From positions 3,189 through 67,188 of the forward strand of contig DATDFC010000119.1 in NCBI GenBank assembly GCA_036522815.1: a stretch of 64,000 nt of DNA, read 5' to 3'. This stretch comes from AG41 sp036522815. Lineage in GTDB: Bacteria > Gemmatimonadota > Gemmatimonadetes > Gemmatimonadales > GWC2-71-9. Numbering within the stretch: the stretch's first letter is position 1; the number at the start of each line of letters is the position of its first letter. The position numbers and the translations under genes are program-made. This document shows positions 52,237-61,604 of this stretch, piece after piece. The notes below the pieces were generated by a model. It searched no databases, was not told where the DNA came from, and saw only the letters and a list, made by a program, of their open reading frames with translations.

Positions 52237-52770
52237 CTAGGGACCCGAGCTGCGCGCGGACTTTCGCACCACCTGCCAGCGACCGTGCGCCTCCGCCTCG
52301 GACCGCTCGTGGCTCGAGAAATACGAGCCGGAGATCGTGTCGCCCCGCAACCAGCCCACGAACCGCGTGGCCAGCGCGCAGCCGCACTCCGGATCGCGGT
52401 ACGGTGCGAGCGTGCCGTTCACCTCGTTCCCCTGTATGCGCACGAAGCTGATGGTCAGAGTCGTCGGGCGCGACCGCTCGGGGTCCGCCGGGCCGCCCGC
52501 GTCATCCTTACGCCACGCTCTGAGCGGCTGGCCCAGGCCCCGCGGGATCATGATGACGTCGCCGTAGGCGGTGTCGCCGCGTGGAGTGAGCATGAAGGTA
52601 ACGCTGCCGCTGCGGCCGGTCTCGTCGCTCGAATAGTCGCCGGTCCACTCTCCGGTGAGCGCGGCGATGTCGCGCAGAGAGCCCGCCAACGGAACGGGTG
52701 GCGGATGACCGGCGCACGCCGACAGCAGGCAGGCCGAGGCGAGCGTCGATACACGCGGTTTGATTCTCAC
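52237..52770 (-). CDS. Hypothetical lipoprotein
   Basis: 177 residues from GTG 52770 (GGAGG 9 bases upstream). The lipobox is LLSAC (Cys about 17). The rest is strand-rich with LTGEWTGDYSSDETGRSGSVTFMLTPRGDTAYGDVI and GWLRGDTISGSYF, the look of a small lipocalin-like or bacterial beta-barrel lipoprotein. Function is not recognised. It is divergent from the cysteine-rich protein gene. Confidence 0.6.
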   Translation of the reverse strand: MRIKPRVSTLASACLLSACAGHPPPVPLAGSLRDIAALTGEWTGDYSSDETGRSGSVTFMLTPRGDTAYGDVIMIPRGLGQPLRAWRKDDAGGPADPERSRPTTLTISFVRIQGNEVNGTLAPYRDPECGCALATRFVGWLRGDTISGSYFSSHERSEAEAHGRWQVVRKSARSSGP

Positions 52771-52886
52771 AGTCTCGTACCTCCGGAATTGACGCCGTAA
52801 AGATACGTTTGCGCGCTTCCTCAAGTGTCGCGCCTGGCGTCGCTCCGCATAGATTCCGGCTTGCTCGGCACTCAGGAGAGGCGAGG

Positions 52887-53285
52887 ATGGCGAAGCTACC
52901 GTGGTTCGTCGCTGGCGCGTGCGTGCTGGCGCTCGTCATGGTGGTCGCGTTGCGGCGGCCGGGGCAGGCGGCGGATCACCCCGACCCCCGGCCCGGGATC
53001 ACCGCCGAGCGGGTCCTGCCGCCCTCGTTCCTTCCCGACGGCCGTGGGGTGATCGAAGCCTACGCCGCTGCGCGCCACGTCCCACAGATCCTGGATGGGC
53101 TCTACTGCCATTGCCAGTGCGCGCGCAACTTCGGACACCGCTCCCTCCTGACCTGCTTCGAATCCGATCACGGCTCGCGCTGCGACATCTGTATGGGCGA
53201 GGCGACACTCGCCTCGGAGCTGGCGGCGAGGGGCAGCACCCTGGAGCAGATCCGTCACGCCATCGACGAGCGGTTCGGGCCCTAG
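52887..53285 (+). CDS. CYCxC-type cysteine-rich exported protein
   Basis: 132 residues with a signal anchor (WFVAGACVLALVMVVAL). The cysteine cluster LYCHCQCARNFGHRSLLTCFESDHGSRCDICMGEA has CxCxC, a single Cys, then CxxC, all with neighbouring His, like the PCYCGCG-type proteins. This suggests periplasmic metal binding, probably copper given the CopB ATPase 0.8 kb downstream. The start at 52887 has GGAGAGGCGAGG upstream. Function is inferred. Confidence 0.65.
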   Translation: MAKLPWFVAGACVLALVMVVALRRPGQAADHPDPRPGITAERVLPPSFLPDGRGVIEAYAAARHVPQILDGLYCHCQCARNFGHRSLLTCFESDHGSRCDICMGEATLASELAARGSTLEQIRHAIDERFGP

Positions 53286-53421
53286 CGAAAGGAAGCCTCA
53301 CACCAAGTTCAGCGTCGCTTGTCCCGCACGCGGCCACGTTCCTGCTCGAGAGAGAGGTGTCGACATGGAAAGAATACGAATCGAGCAGCACAGCTTCAGC
53401 GCCCTGCTCCCGCATTGATCC

Positions 53422-54045
53422 ATGGGCACCGTTCCGACTGGATATCCCGCGACCCTCGACATCGAGTACCCGGACCGTGAGCTCGATGGACTGACGACCT
53501 TTTTCCGGCCGCTCACCGCCATTCCCATCGCCATCGTCCTCTCCCTCGTCACCCGGGCGACGGTGCGGGGCGAGTCGGCGAATTATGTGGTCGGGTCGGG
53601 CGGGATCGTGTTCCTGGCGACGGTCCTGATGCTACTGTTCCGGCGGAAGTACCCCCGGTGGTGGTTCGACTGGAACCTCGCCCTGACGCGCTTCGGCGCC
53701 CGCGTCTGGGCGTATCTGGCGCTGCTGCGGGACGAGTATCCGTCGACGGACGACGAGCAGGCGGTGCATGTCGAGATTGCCTACCCCGACGCGCTGCACG
53801 ACTTGAGTCGCTGGCTGCCGCTCGTAAAATGGCTGCTCGCGATTCCGCATTACGTTGTGCTGTGCTTCCTGTGCGTCGCGGCGTGTTGCTGCGTCATCAT
53901 CGCGTGGTTCGCGATCCTCATCACCGGCCGCTATCCCCGCCCCTTGTTCGACTTCGTGGTCGGGGTGTTCCGCTGGTGGCTGCGGGTCGCGGCCTACGCG
54001 TTCCTGCTCACCACGGATCGCTATCCGCCGTTCCGCCTGGCTTAA
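53422..54045 (+). CDS. DUF4389 membrane protein
   Basis: 207 residues. The start VPTGYPATLDIEYPDRELDGLTTFFRPLTAIP and the repeat VHVEIAYPDALHDLSRWLPLVKWLLAIPHYVVL are two DUF4389-type units, each followed by membrane helices; FRRKYPRWWFDWNLALTRFGARVWAYLALLRDEYP and GRYPRPLFDFVVGVFRWWLRVAAYAFLLTTDRYPP repeat as well. It is therefore an internal duplication with about four helices. Function is unknown. A 17-codon ORF with a ribosome site (53365-53418) lies just upstream and may be a gene remnant. Confidence 0.75.
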   Translation: MGTVPTGYPATLDIEYPDRELDGLTTFFRPLTAIPIAIVLSLVTRATVRGESANYVVGSGGIVFLATVLMLLFRRKYPRWWFDWNLALTRFGARVWAYLALLRDEYPSTDDEQAVHVEIAYPDALHDLSRWLPLVKWLLAIPHYVVLCFLCVAACCCVIIAWFAILITGRYPRPLFDFVVGVFRWWLRVAAYAFLLTTDRYPPFRLA

Positions 54046-54117
54046 GAGACCTTCAAACGCTTCAGGGTGTCTCTCGGAGCGGCGCCAGGATGCGGTCCAG
54101 CCCGAAAGCCTGCACGC

Positions 54118-56235
54118 ATGACTGATCACGCCCATCATCATCAGCAACACCATCACGCCGGGCGGGGCGCGGACGCATCCGCGCGCGGCGGGTCGCCGTC
54201 CGGACACCCCGCCGGACACGCGGACATGGTGAACGACTTCCGCCACCGCTTCTGGGTGTCGCTCGGGCTGACCGTCCCGGTCCTCGCGACGTCAGAGATG
54301 ATCCAGCACTTCCTGGCTCTCCGGGACGTGCTGGCCTTCCCGGGCGATCGCTTCGTCGAGTTCGGCTTTGCCTCGGCCGTCTATTTCTATGGCGGTCGGC
54401 CGTTCCTCGCGGGATTCGCGGACGAGCTGCGCAAGCGGCTGCCAGGGATGATGACGCTCGTGGCGCTCGCGATCACCGTCGCGTACGCCTACAGCGCGCT
54501 CGTGGTGTTCGGGCTTCCCGGCGATGTCTTCTTCTGGGAAACCGCGACCTTGATCGACATCATGCTGCTCGGCCACTGGCTCGAAATGCGCTCCGTCCTG
54601 GGGGCCTCACGCGCGCTCGAGGAGCTGGTGCGATTGCTTCCGGCCGACGCGCACCGCCTCCGGTCGGACGGCTCGGTGCAGGACGTCCCGGTCGCCGAGC
54701 TTCGGCCGGGCAACCGGGTGCTCGTCAAGCCGGGGGAGAAGGTTCCAACCGACGGGGAGATCGCCGAGGGGCGGACGTCCGTGGACCAGGCTCTGCTGAC
54801 GGGAGAGTCTCGGCCCGTCGAGAAAGGTCCCGGCGACCACGTGATCGGCGGCGCGGTGAACGGCGAGTCGGCGATCACCCTCCGCGTCACGCGCACCGGA
54901 GCGGATACGTACCTGTCGCAGGTGATCGAGCTCGTGCATCGGGCGCAGGAAAGCAAGTCGCGGACACAGGACCTCGCCAATCGGGCCGCACTTTGGCTCA
55001 CGATCATCGCGATCACCGCTGGAGCCGCGACGCTCGCGGCATGGCTCGCGGCGGGCCGGGACTTGCAGTTCGCGCTGGAGCGGATGGTGACGGTCATGGT
55101 GATTGCCTGTCCGCACGCGCTGGGTCTCGCCGTACCGCTCGTGATCGCGGTCTCGACCACGTTGTCGGCCCGGCGCGGGCTCCTGATCCGCGACCGGTCC
55201 GCGTTCGAGCGGGCCCGCGAGCTCGATGCCGTCGTGTTCGACAAGACCGGTACGCTCACCGAAGGCCGCTTCGGCGTCACCGACGTCGTGGCGCTCGGCG
55301 GGCGGACCGAGGCAGACGTGTTACGGCTCGCGGCGGCGATCGAGAGCCAGGCCGAGCATCCCATCGCCGCGGGAATCGTGCGCTCGGCCGCGGAGCGGGG
55401 CGTCCGCTATCCGACGCCCGCCGGGGTCACCGCGATCCCCGGCAAAGGCGCGGTCGGTGTCGTCGAGGGTGCCGAGGTGAAGGTCGTGAGCCCCGGGTTC
55501 CTGCGGGAGCAGGGCCTGGCCGCGAACGACCCGCGGGTGGCGCGGCTCGCGGACCAGGGGAAGACGGTCGTCTTCGTGGTGATCGACGGCCGCGTAGCCG
55601 GCGCCGTCGCGCTCGCCGATATCATCCGGGAAGAGGCGCGCGACGCGCTGCGACGGCTCAAGCACATGGGCATCAGGGCCATGATGCTGACGGGTGATTC
55701 GCGCCCCGTGGCCCGCTGGGTGGCAGACCAGCTCGGCCTTGACGAGTACTTCGCCGAAGTGCTGCCCGATCAGAAGGCGACGAGGATCCGCGATTTACAG
55801 GTGCGAGGGCTAGCCGTCGCCATGGTCGGGGACGGGGTGAATGACGCTCCGGCCCTGGCAGCGGCGGACGTGGGGATCGCGATCGGCGCCGGGACCGACG
55901 TCGCCATCGAGTCCGCCGACATCGTGCTGGTGCGGTCCGATCCGCGCGACGTGGCTGCGATCGTGGAGTTGGCCCGCGTGACCTACCGGAAGATGGTGCA
56001 GAACCTCTGGTGGGCGACGGGCTACAATGCAGTCGCGCTGCCCCTCGCGGCGGGCGCCCTGTACCGCGTGGCGGGGATCCTGCTCTCCCCCGCCCTCGGT
56101 GCGGTCCTGATGTCGGTGTCTACGGTAATCGTGGCCATCAACGCCCAGCTCCTGGGCAGATACGAGCTTCCTGAGCCAGAGCGGCGGGCCGGACTCACTG
56201 AGTCGGGAGGGGCCCCTCCACCCAGTCCGCGATGA
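54118..56235 (+). CDS. copB: CopB-type copper-translocating P1B ATPase
   Basis: 705 residues. The N-terminus is His-rich (HAHHHQQHHH, residues 4-13). Helices, the actuator loop TGES, the ion-binding helix VIACPHALGLAVPLV with CPH in place of CPC, DKTGTLT, HP in SQAEHPIAAGI, and GDGVNDAP follow. CPH together with a His-rich leader is the mark of CopB (P1B-3) pumps, which export copper (or silver). The start at 54118 begins with the His-rich stretch; the in-frame extension to 54067 lacks it. It sits behind a cysteine-rich protein and a DUF4389 gene. The 3' end overlaps the convergent beta-propeller gene by 41 bases. Confidence 0.92.
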   Translation: MTDHAHHHQQHHHAGRGADASARGGSPSGHPAGHADMVNDFRHRFWVSLGLTVPVLATSEMIQHFLALRDVLAFPGDRFVEFGFASAVYFYGGRPFLAGFADELRKRLPGMMTLVALAITVAYAYSALVVFGLPGDVFFWETATLIDIMLLGHWLEMRSVLGASRALEELVRLLPADAHRLRSDGSVQDVPVAELRPGNRVLVKPGEKVPTDGEIAEGRTSVDQALLTGESRPVEKGPGDHVIGGAVNGESAITLRVTRTGADTYLSQVIELVHRAQESKSRTQDLANRAALWLTIIAITAGAATLAAWLAAGRDLQFALERMVTVMVIACPHALGLAVPLVIAVSTTLSARRGLLIRDRSAFERARELDAVVFDKTGTLTEGRFGVTDVVALGGRTEADVLRLAAAIESQAEHPIAAGIVRSAAERGVRYPTPAGVTAIPGKGAVGVVEGAEVKVVSPGFLREQGLAANDPRVARLADQGKTVVFVVIDGRVAGAVALADIIREEARDALRRLKHMGIRAMMLTGDSRPVARWVADQLGLDEYFAEVLPDQKATRIRDLQVRGLAVAMVGDGVNDAPALAAADVGIAIGAGTDVAIESADIVLVRSDPRDVAAIVELARVTYRKMVQNLWWATGYNAVALPLAAGALYRVAGILLSPALGAVLMSVSTVIVAINAQLLGRYELPEPERRAGLTESGGAPPPSPR

Positions 56236-57226
56236 AGATGTTGGTCTCGTGCGGCGCCGTCCCGTGCCGGTTCGACCCCCAGACGAGGTGCTTCCCGTCG
56301 GGAGAGAACATGGGAAACGCATCGAACCCCGGTGCGGTGGTGATCCGCTCCAGCCCGGTGCCGTCCGCGTTCACGAGATAGAGGTCGAAGTCGCGTGACT
56401 CGGGGCTCTGGTAGTTCGACGAGAAAATGATGCGCCGGCCGTCGGGGTGGAAATAGGGCGCGAAGCTCGCCCCCGGCAGGTGGGTCACCTGATGTTGATC
56501 CGACCCGTCGGCGTTCATCAACCAGAGATCCATGTGCGTGGGGCGTACCAGCCGCCGCGCCAGCAGCGAGCGATACTCGAGACTGTCGGCAGCCGTTTGC
56601 GGGTGATACGCCCGATACACGATTTGCTTCCCGTCGGGTGAGAAGAACGGTCCCCCGTCGTAGCCGAGCGTGGTCGTGAGTCGCCGCAGGTTCGATCCGT
56701 CCACGCTCATGGTGTAGATGTCGAGGTCGCCGTCCCGGAGCGACGTGAAGACGATAGTCTGGCCGCCGGGGGAGAGCGTGGCTTCGGCGTCGTAGTCGGG
56801 ATTGCTGGTCAGGCGCCGGGCGCCCGAGCCGTCGGCGTTGGCCGTGTACATGTCGTAGTCGTAGAGGGCCCAGACATAACCCTGCGAGTAATCCGGGCGT
56901 GGCGGGCAGTCGGCGCCGGCGTGCTCGGTGCTCGCGTAGAAGATGCGGCGGTCGCGGTCGTAGAAGTAGCCGCAGGTCGTCCGACCGCGTCCCGAAGACA
57001 CTCGCCGCAGCCCGCTGCCGTCCACCCCCATCACGTACATCTGATCGCATTGCTCGGCTGCGCCCTGACGCTGGAAGATCAGCAGGTTTCCGGACGCGGA
57101 GAAATACGCCTCGGCATTCTGCCCGCCCGAGGTGAGCTGGCGAATGTTGCGCAGGTGTCCTTCTCCCGAATCGGCTGGCACGGGGGTACCTTGGGCGAAG
57201 ACCGTGAGGAAGATCGACAAGATCAT
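56195..57226 (-). CDS. TolB-like/WD40-like beta-propeller exported protein
   Basis: 343 residues with an N-terminal signal segment (MILSIFLTVFAQ). Repeated PD40-type blades read LRRVSSGRGR, DYDMYTANADGSGARRLT, SPGGQTIVFTSLRDGDLDIYTMSVDGSNLRRLT and SPDGKHLVWGSNRHG. This is a periplasmic propeller of the TolB C-terminal type without a TolB N-terminal domain, so it is probably a protein-binding or sensor module. Role unknown. Confidence 0.82.
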   Translation of the reverse strand: MILSIFLTVFAQGTPVPADSGEGHLRNIRQLTSGGQNAEAYFSASGNLLIFQRQGAAEQCDQMYVMGVDGSGLRRVSSGRGRTTCGYFYDRDRRIFYASTEHAGADCPPRPDYSQGYVWALYDYDMYTANADGSGARRLTSNPDYDAEATLSPGGQTIVFTSLRDGDLDIYTMSVDGSNLRRLTTTLGYDGGPFFSPDGKQIVYRAYHPQTAADSLEYRSLLARRLVRPTHMDLWLMNADGSDQHQVTHLPGASFAPYFHPDGRRIIFSSNYQSPESRDFDLYLVNADGTGLERITTAPGFDAFPMFSPDGKHLVWGSNRHGTAPHETNIFIADWVEGPLPTQ

Positions 57227-57378
57227 CGAGCGAGAAGCTACGACGAACAGTCGATAGGGGGCAACAGGTCGAGATCCTCAGTGGGTCTTCACAAAATCTT
57301 CACAGACGGAAGTGGATTCTCTTGCGAGGTAGTCACCCGCGCGTTCTCTTGCTTGCGGTCTCAGCCGAGGTGTTGGCA

Positions 57379-58008
57379 ATGGGTCATCGGCGTGGCGCTC
57401 TTCTCGCGGTCTCGGTCGCCGTAGGATTCGCGGCGTGCCGCGAGGCACCACGCGCCGCCGCGCAAGCGTCGCTTCCGGCGCAGCAGAGCCGGAGCGACAA
57501 GCTGCTCCTCGCGGCGGCGATTATTGGGCTGCCACCGGCGGACGTGACGTCGGCGGACCTGCCCGAGCCCACGTCGCGTGGCGCACAGCTCCTCGCCACC
57601 TACTGCACACAATGCCATTCCCTCCCGGCGCCGAGCGCGCACAGCGCAACCGACTGGCCTAGCGTGGCTCGCCGTATGTGGCTGCGGATGGAGTGGCTCC
57701 CCGACTCGCTCGGCGTGAAAGTGCCGACCAACGCGGAGCGGTACGAGATCCTCCAGTACCTTACGGTCAATGCGCTGCGGGTGAGTGGCAGTGAGCTCCC
57801 GGCCGGGCGCGGGCGCGAGGCGTTCGCGCTGATCTGCAGCCGTTGTCATGCCCTGCCCGATCCCCGCGTACATTCGAAAGCGGATTGGGGGGTCGTGTTC
57901 GCGCGCATGGAGCGCAACATGGAGCGGATGAAGGTCGCTCCACCGACCGCGCAGCAGACGGAGGAAATCCTCTATTACTTGCAGAACCAGACGGGAGTCC
58001 GGCGATGA
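57379..58008 (+). CDS. Dihaem c-type cytochrome lipoprotein
   Basis: 209 residues from ATG 57379 (GAGG 9 bases upstream). Lipobox GFAAC (Cys about 20). Two similar haem units: CTQCHSLPAPSAHSATDWPSVARRM and CSRCHALPDPRVHSKADWGVVFARM, an internal duplication, each with one CxxCH and a Met-rich segment after it. It is first in the cytochrome cluster and overlaps the next gene by 4 bases (ATGA). The role is probably electron transfer at the membrane surface. Confidence 0.87.
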   Translation: MGHRRGALLAVSVAVGFAACREAPRAAAQASLPAQQSRSDKLLLAAAIIGLPPADVTSADLPEPTSRGAQLLATYCTQCHSLPAPSAHSATDWPSVARRMWLRMEWLPDSLGVKVPTNAERYEILQYLTVNALRVSGSELPAGRGREAFALICSRCHALPDPRVHSKADWGVVFARMERNMERMKVAPPTAQQTEEILYYLQNQTGVRR

Positions 58009-59603
58009 AGCTCCACCGTGCGACGGTCCTCGCGGCGTTGGCGCTCGGTGCCTGTACCACCGAGAAAATCCAGTACGTGACGCGGCCCTTCGTTCAGGGC
58101 AAGGATACGACAAACGGCTTCCTCGGCTACTTCACGGTCAGCGATACGCAGACCAACTGCGGCAACTGTCACGTCGGCGTGCAGGCTTCCTGGAAGAGCA
58201 CGAAACACGCGCGGGCCTGGGCGGACTTGCAGGCCTCGGGCCACGCGCAGGCCTCGTGCAACGGCTGCCATTCCGTATCGCAGCTGGGGAACAGCGTCGG
58301 CCACCCTGCCGGCTACACGTTGGTCGCCGACTCGGCATATCACGACGTCCAGTGCGAGAGCTGCCACGGGCCGGGGTTTACACATGCGTCGTCTCCGACG
58401 CTCTCGAACGTACCGCTCGCCTCGATTCACGTCGATACTGGACTCGTCAATGGGTGCGGCGGCTGCCACACCGGCACGCACGAGCCGTTCGTCGACCAGT
58501 GGGTAGGGTCTGCGCACGGGTCGGGTCCCGCGTTCTCGCACGCCGCGGCGAACGCCAGCTGTGCACCGTGTCATGAGGGAAAGGCGGCGCTACAGGTAAA
58601 GTTCGGCGTCACCACGAACTACGCGGAGAAAGCCGACACCACGCACCAGCGCATCGTGTGCGTCGTGTGCCACGACCCGCATGGCGCGACTCCATACTCG
58701 GGACAGCTGCGCGCGTCGATTTCGGAGCCCACGACGGACAACCTGTGCATCAAGTGCCACTCCCGCAGCGGCACGCCGCCCTGGGGCATCGCGACGGGCG
58801 CGTCGCCAGCCCGCGGGGCGCATGGCGCCCAGGGCTTGCTCGTGATCGGACAGAACGTCGGCTGGATCCCGCCCAATTTCGCGTACGACACGAACCAGAT
58901 CGTGAGCAGTCACGGCTCTGCCGCGAACGCCAGGCTGTGCGCCACGTGCCACGTGGCCTTCACCACGATCACCGATGCGAACGGCGTCCTCATTCAGAAC
59001 AGCGTCGGCCATCTGTTCGAAGCCATTCCCTGCACCAAGGCGTCGAACGGGGTTCCCGTGCCGTGCGCGACCGCGACTGGGCCGGATACCGTGCGCAGCT
59101 TCGTCGCGTGCTCCAACAGCACCTGCCACATCGGGGGACCGAGTGTCGCACGCAACGCCTATCTGGCCACGAAGAGCAACATCGACAACCTGCTCGACCA
59201 GATCTGGACCGACGCGAACGCCAACGGGGTGATCGACTCGACCGACGGCGGCCTGATCCCGCAGCTGGTGGCCCGGGCACAGCGGCCCACCGCGACAGCA
59301 GCGGACACGGCCGCGATCAACTTCGGCAGCAACGTCACCACGGTCGCTAAGGGGGCGTTGTTCAACGCGGCGCTGGCCGCGACGGACGAGCGAGCGTATT
59401 TCCTGAACGGGACCGTCCTGGGGAAGGGCTTCGCGACGCACATGGCGTCCGGGAACGGGGTGCACAATCCGTTCCTGCTCGTGGCGCTGCTCACGTCGTC
59501 CATCGACGCGCTCCACACGACGTACACGCTGCCCGCGCCACCGCGGCTCAATCCGCAAGTGACTGCGCCGCCCGGCGTACGGATGCGGGCGGGTCTGCGC
59601 TAG
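58005..59603 (+). CDS. Nine-haem outer-membrane-type multihaem lipoprotein cytochrome
   Basis: 532 residues. Lipobox LGAC (Cys17). Eight CxxCH motifs (CGNCH, CNGCH, CESCH, CGGCH, CAPCH, CVVCH, CIKCH, CATCH) lie between about residues 45 and 310, and one CX4CH (CSNSTCH) near 368. The last 150 residues are haem-free. The lipobox and haem-rich body fit a surface-exposed terminal reductase, as in OmcA/MtrC-like roles, but the family match is not proven. It overlaps the dihaem gene by 4 bases and is 84 bases before the inner-membrane cytochrome gene. Confidence 0.85.
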   Translation: MKLHRATVLAALALGACTTEKIQYVTRPFVQGKDTTNGFLGYFTVSDTQTNCGNCHVGVQASWKSTKHARAWADLQASGHAQASCNGCHSVSQLGNSVGHPAGYTLVADSAYHDVQCESCHGPGFTHASSPTLSNVPLASIHVDTGLVNGCGGCHTGTHEPFVDQWVGSAHGSGPAFSHAAANASCAPCHEGKAALQVKFGVTTNYAEKADTTHQRIVCVVCHDPHGATPYSGQLRASISEPTTDNLCIKCHSRSGTPPWGIATGASPARGAHGAQGLLVIGQNVGWIPPNFAYDTNQIVSSHGSAANARLCATCHVAFTTITDANGVLIQNSVGHLFEAIPCTKASNGVPVPCATATGPDTVRSFVACSNSTCHIGGPSVARNAYLATKSNIDNLLDQIWTDANANGVIDSTDGGLIPQLVARAQRPTATAADTAAINFGSNVTTVAKGALFNAALAATDERAYFLNGTVLGKGFATHMASGNGVHNPFLLVALLTSSIDALHTTYTLPAPPRLNPQVTAPPGVRMRAGLR

Positions 59604-59687
59604 CCGGCACACCGTCGACATCGAGAGGCCCCGGAGCCCAGGCGGGTTGCCGGGGCCGCGGTTTTCCATAGCATAGAGGGGACCGCC

Positions 59688-61604
59688 ATGCTGACGCCCC
59701 AGCAGGTCGCCGTCGGTCCACCTCCGCTGCCCGGCGGCGTCGCCGCCGTGCTGCGCTTTTTTTTCAACCTGCCCCAATGGTTCCAGATCGCCGGATTCAT
59801 CGTCGGCGTCATCGTCGCGGCGATCGTGCTCGTGCTGCTGTGGCGGCGGCGACCTGCGATCATCGCGTGGATCGTGTCCCGCCCGCGCGGTCTGAAGATC
59901 GGCCTGGCGGCGGGCGCCGCGGCCGTGGTGGTCGGGTTCGCCGCCTTCGGCGTCGTCGGCTGGGACTACATGCAGCACAACAACGGATTCTGCACCGGCT
60001 GCCACGTGATGAAGCTGCCGTTCCAGCGATTCGTGGGCTCGAAGCACGATTCGCTGTCGTGCCATTCCTGCCACCAGCAAGGGATGTACGCCAACGTTCG
60101 GCAGCTCTACCTCTGGGTGGCCGAACGGCCCCAGAGCATCGGGAAGCACGCGAAGGTGCCGACTCGCATCTGCGCGAACTGTCACGTGCGGGGCGACGCG
60201 AAAGAGACGTGGCAGCGCATCGCGTCTACCGCGGGTCACCGCACGCACCTGGAGTCCGATTCGAGCGCTCTGAAGAACGTGCAGTGCGTGACATGCCACG
60301 GGCTGGAGGTGCACCGCTTCGTGCCGGTGGACTCGACCTGCGCGCAATCCGGATGTCACGTGAACGTGCGCATCACGCTCGCCAAGATGAGCAGCCAGAC
60401 GGACGCGCACTGCACGACCTGCCACCGGTTTACGGCCGAGGTCCCGGCGCTGGCCACACGCGACTCGGCGCGCGGCACGCTCGTACCGCAGTTCAAGCAG
60501 TGCTTCTCGTGCCACCAGATGCAGGTCATCCTGGCGGACTTCGACCCGGCGCGCGACCCGCACCGCGGGACGTGCGGGTTCTGTCACAACCCGCACGTCC
60601 AGAAGCAGCCCGCCGAGGCGGCGCAGACGTGTGCCACGGCCAAGTGCCACGCCGATTGGCGCGACGCGTTCCACGCGGGCAAGAACCACGCGGCCGTCGC
60701 CCAAAACTGCATCCTGTGCCACGAGCCCCATCACGCGAAGGTGGACGCGAGCGACTGCGCCGGGTGCCACGCGGCGGTGAAGCAGCGCCGCGCCGGCAAG
60801 CGGCTCAATCCCCCGCTGCCGTTCGACACGACCAAGGCCCTGCAACGGGTCTCCATGGACCCCGGGCTTGCGCCCGGGGTCAGTCATGCTCCCTGGAAAC
60901 GCAAGGGAGACGGGCCTTTTTTTGACGACCCGCCGCCGGAGGGCGCCCCCGCCCCCCCGCGCGGCGGTGACGGCGCCGCCACCGACACGTTTCCCCACGC
61001 ACGCCACAAGGCGCTTTCCTGCATCACCTGTCACACGTCCCGGAGCCAGCGCAGCCGGCTCACGTTTCAACCTCCGCGCGGCTGCCAGATCTGTCATCAT
61101 CAGGCGCCCAAGACGAGCGACTGCAACGCCTGTCACCGCCCGGCCCAGCTTCTGGCTCCGGAATCGGTCACCGTGCAGGTGACCGTAACGGGCCGGCCAC
61201 GCCGGGACCACGCGGCGCGATTCGATCACCTCAAGCACCGCGCACTGAAGTGCGTAGCCTGTCATACGACGCCCGTCACACTGGATCCCGATCCCAAGAC
61301 CGTCACGTGCGCCGCCTGTCATGACGACCACCATGCGCGCGGTCGCCGTTGCCCGGCGTGCCACAACGGCGATGCCCCTGAGGTCCGCGCCGCGCACGCG
61401 CCACCGGTCGAGTCGCACGTCGGGTGCGATGCCTGCCACGCGACGACGCTCGTCGCTGGGCTCGTACCGGACCGGACCCTGTGCGTGTCGTGCCATGCGA
61501 AGCAGGCGGATCATTATCAGGGGCGGGAGTGCACGGTGTGTCACTTCGGCGCGACGCCGGAGGCGCTGCGACCGCGACTCCTGAAGCCGGCGGCACCCTC
61601 GTGA
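59688..61604 (+). CDS. Membrane-anchored multihaem cytochrome with NapC/NirT-like N-terminus (20 haem motifs)
   Basis: 638 residues. Two membrane helices (about 30-51 and 66-91) lead into NGFCTGCHVMK and SCHSCHQQGMY, the NapC/NrfH quinol-oxidising pattern. In all there are 18 CxxCH and two CX4CH (CAQSGCH, CATAKCH). The first 11 lie before residue 365, the remaining nine after residue 440, where cytochrome c7-like HARHKALSCITCH and HLKHRALKCVACH repeats begin. The haem-free linker (about 370-435) holds a palindromic repeat and low-complexity proline stretch. Likely a quinol dehydrogenase fused to a periplasmic relay. It overlaps the barrel gene by 4 bases (GTGA). Confidence 0.9.
   Translation: MLTPQQVAVGPPPLPGGVAAVLRFFFNLPQWFQIAGFIVGVIVAAIVLVLLWRRRPAIIAWIVSRPRGLKIGLAAGAAAVVVGFAAFGVVGWDYMQHNNGFCTGCHVMKLPFQRFVGSKHDSLSCHSCHQQGMYANVRQLYLWVAERPQSIGKHAKVPTRICANCHVRGDAKETWQRIASTAGHRTHLESDSSALKNVQCVTCHGLEVHRFVPVDSTCAQSGCHVNVRITLAKMSSQTDAHCTTCHRFTAEVPALATRDSARGTLVPQFKQCFSCHQMQVILADFDPARDPHRGTCGFCHNPHVQKQPAEAAQTCATAKCHADWRDAFHAGKNHAAVAQNCILCHEPHHAKVDASDCAGCHAAVKQRRAGKRLNPPLPFDTTKALQRVSMDPGLAPGVSHAPWKRKGDGPFFDDPPPEGAPAPPRGGDGAATDTFPHARHKALSCITCHTSRSQRSRLTFQPPRGCQICHHQAPKTSDCNACHRPAQLLAPESVTVQVTVTGRPRRDHAARFDHLKHRALKCVACHTTPVTLDPDPKTVTCAACHDDHHARGRRCPACHNGDAPEVRAAHAPPVESHVGCDACHATTLVAGLVPDRTLCVSCHAKQADHYQGRECTVCHFGATPEALRPRLLKPAAPS
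60859..60885. repeat. Palindromic repeat, copy 2 (in-frame in multihaem cytochrome)
   Basis: Identical over 27 bases to 25650-25676, core stem at 60860-60879. It encodes DPGLAPGVS in the haem-free linker of the 20-haem cytochrome, flanked by a low-complexity Pro/Gly stretch. Confidence 0.75.

Noticed and set aside
53365..53418. 17-codon ORF starting MERIRIEQHS with a ribosome site
   Set aside because: Too short to support; it could be a leader or the relic of a membrane protein gene, so it is only mentioned under the DUF4389 gene.
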